Assembly (NCBI GenBank): GCA_027943245.1
Contig: JANDJZ010000600.1
Coordinates: forward strand, 1-11,336
Direction: 5' to 3'
Origin: Acanthamoeba sp. SK_2022b
Lineage: Eukaryota; Discosea; Longamoebia; Acanthamoebidae
DNA length: 11,336 bases
Below, one piece after another: positions 7,340 through 11,336 of this stretch (position 1 is the stretch's first letter; each line of letters begins with the position of its first letter). The notes beneath the pieces were generated by a model, which was not told the origin of the DNA, did no database searches, and saw only the letters and a program-made list of their open reading frames with translations. A program made the position numbers and the translations under genes.

Positions 7340-7941
7340 GCCTAGCCCTGTTGTGATTGTGCTCCTCTTTGTCATAGCCCTGCCCTGCACAGGAGGTTTA
7401 GTGCTTTGCAGGGGAGGGGGCATGTACCTCTGCAGGCACATAGGGCCAGTAGTGGGTCTCTTTGTCATCATCATGGCCTGCACACAAGGGTTAGTGGCTC
7501 ACAGGGGAGGGGGCACATACCTCTGTGGGCGTGTAGGGCCTGTAGTGGGTCTCCTTGTAGTTGTTGTGGCCTGCATGCAAGGTTTAGTGGCTTGCAGGGG
7601 AGGGGGCATGTACCTCTGTGGGCGCATAGGGCCTGTAGTGGGTCTCCTTGTCATCATTGTTGTTGTTGTGGCCTGCATGTGAGGTTTAGTGCTTTGCAGG
7701 GGAGGGGGCATGTACCTCTGTGGGTGTGTAGGGCCTGTAGTGGGTCTCCTTGTCATTGTTGTGGCCTGCATGTGAGGGTTAGTGGCTTGTGGGGGAGGGG
7801 GCACATACCTCTGTGGGCATGTAGGGCCTGTAGTGGGTCTCCTTGTTGTTGTTGTTGTTGTGGCCTGCATGTGAGGGTTAGTGGCTTGTGGGGGAGGGGG
7901 CATGTACCTCTGTGGGTGTGTAGGGCCTGTAGTGAATCTCT

Positions 7942-7993
<52 letters not shown>

Positions 7994-8060
7994 GGCCTGC
8001 ATGTGAGGGTTAGTGGCTTGTGGGGGAGGGGCTACATGCCTCTGCTGGTGTGTAGCTGGT
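7340..8060 (+). repeat. 93-bp minisatellite with embedded (TTG)n
   Basis: Seven clear copies share the anchor GGGGAGGGGG, starting at about 7411, 7504, 7597, 7699, 7792, 7891 and 8023; a decayed partial copy precedes them. Spacings are 93, 93, 102, 93, 99 and 132, so every difference is a multiple of three. The variation sits in a TTG/CAT block, expanded to about 17 TTG at 7942-7993. Copies differ mostly by C/T and G/A changes at CpG, TpG or CpA sites. Confidence 0.95.
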
Positions 8061-8203
8061 GTTGAAGACCTGGTCTTCTTCACTGGGTGTGGTGTAGGAG
8101 GCCTGTCCCTTACAGACTTCCATGCTTTCTGCACACTGAGGGGTGTGTTAGCAAGGAGTGGGGCCAGGGGCTTGTACTTGTTAATGGTCCTTTGAGTGGT
8201 CAT
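7499..8203 (-). CDS. Thr/Pro-rich tandem-repeat protein, hypothetical
   Basis: A 234-codon ORF. The non-repetitive N-terminus (MTTQRTINKYKPLAPLLANT, then SVQKAWKSVRDRPPTPH) is followed by 31-residue repeats of the form MQATTTTRRPTTGPTRPQRY plus a PPPLQATKPH tail. Thr runs vary from 4 to about 17 and come from the TTG block. The stop at 7501-7499 is a TGA within a repeat unit where sister units have CAA or CGA-type codons; past it the repeat frame continues for roughly another unit, so the protein may be truncated. A TATA-like TTAAAAA lies about 85 bases upstream of the Met. The plus strand is also open across the repeat, so openness alone proves little. Thr/Pro repeats resemble wall or glycosylated surface proteins, but no signal peptide is visible. 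Confidence 0.45.
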
Positions 8204-8281
8204 TGTGGGTGTGGTGTGAAGAGGAGAGTAGAAGCTTTATGTGGGTGTAAAGCAAAGAAAAAGAGGGAATGGGCACCCACA

Positions 8282-8292
8282 CCTTTTTAACT
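8282..8292 (-). promoter_or_regulatory. TATA-like element upstream of the Thr/Pro repeat ORF
   Basis: On the minus strand the sequence reads AGTTAAAAAGG, about 80-90 bases before the Met at 8203. It is flanked by a G-rich run upstream. Spacing is loose for a TATA box, so this is suggestive only. Confidence 0.3.
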
Positions 8293-8299
8293 CTCCCCC

Positions 8300-8790
8300 C
8301 CCTAATGATCATGACATGTCAATGATGACAGACAGCCCTGCAACTCCTTCTACTCGTATGCACAGGCACATGTTCATGTGAACATGTGTGAAAGTGGAAA
8401 GACTGTAGCTGCCAAGTGTGTGGTGCATTTGCTCTGTGAGTGAGAACCACATGGAGGAGATGGTTCCAGAAATGAGAACAACAACAACAAGAAGAATGAC
8501 ACAGTGACGCTCCATGCCATAAAAGCAGACAGGACATGCTGTTGATGACAACAACACATAGGCTGCCCTTTGCACTTCACACACACACAGATAGAGAGAG
8601 AAAGGAGACAAACTTGATGTGTACAGTGTGTTGACTGTGGCAGTGCCGCAGCCAGCAATGTTCACTGGGCTTCTTTGCCAGTTGTGCGCGCCTGGCAGAG
8701 GCTGGCGCCTGCATGTTAGTGATGCTTGAGCACGACCCCAAAAATGGTCATGTCGTACGAATGAAAAGGGAAGGAAAAAGGGAGAGTTTT
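8300..8790. other. No gene recognised
   Basis: CpG-poor up to about 8640, CpG-richer after it. The minus strand is open from 9016 to 8309 but spans the A-rich leader of the plus-strand gene, and its content has no motif. An inner Met at 8513 would give a short hydrophobic peptide (MERHCVILLVVVVLISGT...). I see no support for its expression. Confidence 0.4.
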
Positions 8791-8879
8791 CTTTGTTTTC
8801 ATTTCGGAATATGAAAATGGAAAAATCAAAAAGAAAAAAAAAGCGTTCTTCTGCAGTCACCACAAAACACCATTGCGCG

Positions 8880-10726
8880 ATGGAGGGGCGCCAGCAGGAA
8901 GGCCCGAGGAAGGACGTGCAGGGGTGGGGGCGAGCTGTGCCCTCCTTGGGTTCCGTTGTGGCATCGGCAGGCTCTTGGCTCGCCGCCCTTGGTGGTGCTG
9001 GCGCTGGCGGGGGCACCGCTGGCGGTGGTGGTGCTGGAGGAGGAGGTGCAGGGGAGTGGGCCGCAGGAGTGGTGGAGCGGCTGCTCCTGTCCGTTGCACC
9101 TCTTCAACCGCAGCACGGGCAAGGCGCGCACAAGGACACGGGAGATGTACGTGCCCTACAGGAACAGTGCACCAAGCAGCAGTTTGGGGTAGGACGGCTC
9201 CTGCGCCACCGGTTCCACCTCTTCACCTCGGGGAGCCCCGAGCTCCTGCACGACCTTGCGCTTCTCCAATGTACTTGCCCCCCCCCTCCCTCTCCCTCTC
9301 CCTCTCCCTCGGGCCAACAAACCAAACCAACCCCACACCACGTGGCGCCACAGGGAAAATGCCGAGGTGCGTGGGACTGGCCGACGTGGCCAGCGAGCGC
9401 GACTTTCGGGAGCTTCTCGACACGGCCAAGGGGCGAGAGGAGAGCGGCGGCCTCGCCAGCGATCTGGACGTCGTGGCGTGCCTCCAGTTCTTCGGTAGGG
9501 GGTTAGCAGCCTGCACCGTCGTGCTGCTGGCACAAAACTCCCCTCTGCTGTACTCGGGTCACTCATGGGCGGAGCTGGTGTGGTGTGGTGTGGTGTGGTG
9601 TGGTGTGGTGTGGTGTGGTGTGGTGTGGTGTGGTGTGGTGTGGCCAGATACGATTGGGTTGTGGCTGGCCAAGTCGCAGAGTTGTGCGGGAGGGAGAGGA
9701 GGCGGGAGGAAGGACCAGTCGCCCATCATCCCAACCAACGTGGAAGGCGTGAGGTACTTCCTCGCCTCGCTGGAGGCGCTGTCCGACCGCCAGTTCTTCA
9801 CGGGCATGGCCTGCACCAAGCTCTGGTACCTGTACGACCTGGGCAAACTCCTCCGGTACGAGACCGTTGTTTGTTGTTTGTTGCTTGTTGTTTGTTGTTG
9901 GAGGAGCAGGAGTGGCGGTTGATGGTCAGGCATGTCATGTCACTCATTCGTCCTGGCGTGGTGGCGGTGGCTGGCGTAGGTTGGTGACCAATGTGCTCTA
10001 CAAGTGGAATGACGTCTCGCTCATAACGGTGCTCTGCACGGCCGAGGGCTTTCCCGACATGTGGGCCCTGCTCAAGCTCACCAAGCGCTTCGGCGAGAAG
10101 CTCCAACAGCTCGCCTTGCCGCCCGAATATGCCCACGCGTTCCAGACCTTCTCCATTCTCCACAAGCTCACTTTCACCTACCCCACCACCAGCCTCTCCG
10201 CGTTCAAATTTGCCTGTACGCGCCTCCCCCTCGCCATGCCTCTCTCCCTCGTTGTTTGTTTGTTTACATTTATTTGTTTAATTTTATTTGTTCATTATTG
10301 CATTTGTATTTGTCGTTGGGTGCCTGCAGTCGACCTCACCATGGAGCGCATGGAGTTCCTCCACGCGAATCCCGCCCAGTTCCATTTCAGCGAGGTACGC
10401 GCCTCTGCTCTCCCTCTCTGCCTCGCGGTGACCAGGAATCCTCTCGGCGGCCCAGCTCACAGCCCCTCCCTCTCTCCCTCTCCCTCTCCCTCGCTCCCCT
10501 GCAGGTCATAGGCAGCGGGGCGGATGGCCTGGTGCGTCGGATGGTGTACCGAGGGAAGACCTATGCCGTGAAGAGCATCTACCCGTTCTACGACAAGCAA
10601 ACATCGACCCAACCCAAGGCACGCGGATCTGCCAGCCCATCGGCTATGCTACACGTGTGTGTGTTGTGTGTTGTGTGTTGTGTGTTGTGTGTTGTGTGTT
10701 GTGTGTTGTGTGTTGTGTGTTGTGTG

Positions 10727-10791
<65 letters not shown>

Positions 10792-11147
10792 GAGGGTCGA
10801 TGGTGACTCTCTCTCTCTCTCTTTCTCTCCGCAGAGCGCCCGTACGAAGGCGCGGGAAAAGCGCCGAGCCAAGGGAGGAGCCGACGAGCCCCTAATCGAC
10901 CACATCGGGCTCGAGTACATGAAGAAGATCGAGAAGTTGGCCGGCGAGGAGCGGCGGGATGACTTTTGGCGGTGGCTCTACGCGCAGTTGGGCGAGTACA
11001 TCACCATGCTCGCTCTCCCGCGCCCTTCCTTCGTCAAGCTCTACTACGCCTATGTGGGTCAGTCTCTCCTCTTGCTTTTTGCTTCTTCTTCTGCTGCTGC
11101 GTGACCAGCATCCATCCCTATTCACCCTATATGATGCTATTGTTCCG

Positions 11148-11221
<74 letters not shown>

Positions 11222-11336
11222 GCGTTAATACACGCAGGCACCCACCCGCCGCCACCCCGCTACTACTGCCCCCAATGCTTCCAGACCAAGTTTGAGGACA
11301 CGGGACCAAACTGCAATCAATGCAGCACCCCTCTCA
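8880..11336 (+). CDS. Eight-exon gene: Gly-rich N-terminus, kinase-like glycine loop, zinc-ribbon motif (partial at 3' end)
   Basis: Proposed exons: 8880-9270, 9354-9577, 9719-9855, 9980-10215, 10330-10394, 10505-10618, 10835-11057, 11238-end. All joins keep phase (1,0,2,1,0,0,1), giving about 496 residues so far. Start: Met at 8880, where GC-rich codons begin; Met at 8793 is also in frame. The N-terminus is Gly-rich. Next come helical blocks (ADVASERDFRELLDTAKG; NVEGVRYFLASLEALSDRQF; MWALLKLTKRFGEKLQQLAL). Exon 6 encodes VIGSGADGLVRRMVYRGKTY-AVK, like kinase subdomains I-II (GxGxxG and Lys). Exon 7 is basic, then helical (EYMKKIEKLAGEERRDDFW). Exon 8 has YYCPQC, 11 residues, CNQC, a zinc-ribbon pattern. 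No catalytic loop or DFG is in the window, so kinase is unproven. The intron 2 donor is uncertain: GTAGGG at 9495 looks better but breaks phase. Intron 6 would start with GC. Confidence 0.72.
9281..9311 (+). repeat. Intronic (CCCTCT)n pyrimidine tract
   Basis: C-run followed by four to five CCCTCT units within intron 1 (9271-9353) of the plus-strand gene. A similar tract lies at 10467-10498 just before the acceptor at 10504, where it can serve as the polypyrimidine tract. Confidence 0.85.
9576..9643 (+). repeat. (TGGTG)n pentamer repeat
   Basis: About 13 perfect TGGTG units, starting at the proposed donor of intron 2. If not spliced out it would stay open and encode a Val-Trp-Cys-Gly repeat. 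Confidence 0.95.
10619..10834 (+). repeat. Intron 6: (TGTGTTG)n, (GT)n and (CT)n, with apparent GC donor
   Basis: The exon ends CCCAAG and is followed by GCACGCGG, a GC-AG type donor, keeping phase 0 into the next exon after TCTCCGCAG at 10826-10834. The alternative GT donor at about 10653 (CAC then GTGTGT) also keeps phase and adds 11-12 codons. The intron is filled by TGTGTTG repeats (10653-10728), a GT run (to about 10789) and CT repeats before the acceptor. Confidence 0.7.
11146..11222 (+). repeat. (GTT)n trinucleotide repeat in intron 7
   Basis: About 25 perfect GTT units, ending 15 bases before the acceptor CACGCAG at 11231-11237. The same trinucleotide type is expanded in the minisatellite at 7942-7993. 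Confidence 0.95.

Noticed and set aside
7340..8060. CRISPR array
   Set aside because: The repeats are contiguous 93-bp units with no unique spacers, in eukaryotic DNA.
7406..8065. 219-codon plus-strand Cys/Gly/His-rich ORF
   Set aside because: It is the opposite-strand shadow of the 93-bp repeat. The triplet-length repeat keeps both strands open, and the plus product lacks a distinct N-terminal domain.
8796..8817. TTTTCAT...ATGAAAA inverted repeat upstream of the plus-strand gene
   Set aside because: Seven-base arms in an A/T-rich leader are expected often by chance, and there is no further support for an operator.
8309..9016. 235-codon minus-strand ORF
   Set aside because: It overlaps the start of the better supported plus-strand gene and reads through its A-rich leader. 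It contains no motif and no consistent codon use.
10618..10920. Minus-strand ORF with a Thr-His repeat (10920-10588)
   Set aside because: It is generated by the GT microsatellite on the other strand and lies over supported exons.

Overview
The window is nuclear DNA from a eukaryote. Short GC-rich exons are separated by GT...AG introns, and each reading frame resumes in phase across the splice sites listed below. Microsatellites are dense and a Ty1/copia retrotransposon lies at the left edge. High-GC, CpG-rich exons, many short introns and pyrimidine-tract acceptors suggest a protist or alga; I cannot name the organism. No rRNA, tRNA, CRISPR or bacterial operon signal was seen.

Layout. (1) 1-~2015 (+): 3' part of a decayed copia element (integrase, reverse transcriptase, RNase H, a polypurine-like tract and a probable 3' LTR with AATAAA). 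It runs into (2) ~2016-2535, a CAC/CAA-rich satellite. (3) ~2870-3541 (-): a CpG-depleted block with a recognisable TET/JBP-type 2-oxoglutarate/Fe(II) dioxygenase domain, the family that oxidises thymine or 5-methylcytosine in DNA. Its frame has a TGA where the 2-oxoglutarate-binding Arg is expected. (4) ~3611-6714 (-): a CpG-rich multi-exon gene of unrecognised helical protein. Six consecutive exons (b-g, 5712-4503) join in phase except for one C12 homopolymer shift. The region also holds two duplicated segments, one direct and one inverted. (5) ~6790-8300: CpG-poor DNA with a 93-bp minisatellite whose copy-to-copy length changes are all multiples of three, inside a Thr/Pro-rich ORF on the minus strand. 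(6) 8880-11336 (+, runs off the end): an eight-exon gene with a Gly-rich N-terminus, a kinase-like glycine loop with its Lys, and a CxxC...CxxC zinc-ribbon-like motif at the window edge.

The genes do not form an operon-like unit. The most notable feature is a mosaic: CpG-rich host genes alternate with CpG-starved mobile or repeat DNA, which is the pattern expected if repeats are cytosine-methylated. One CpG-starved block itself carries a domain of the DNA base-oxidation family.
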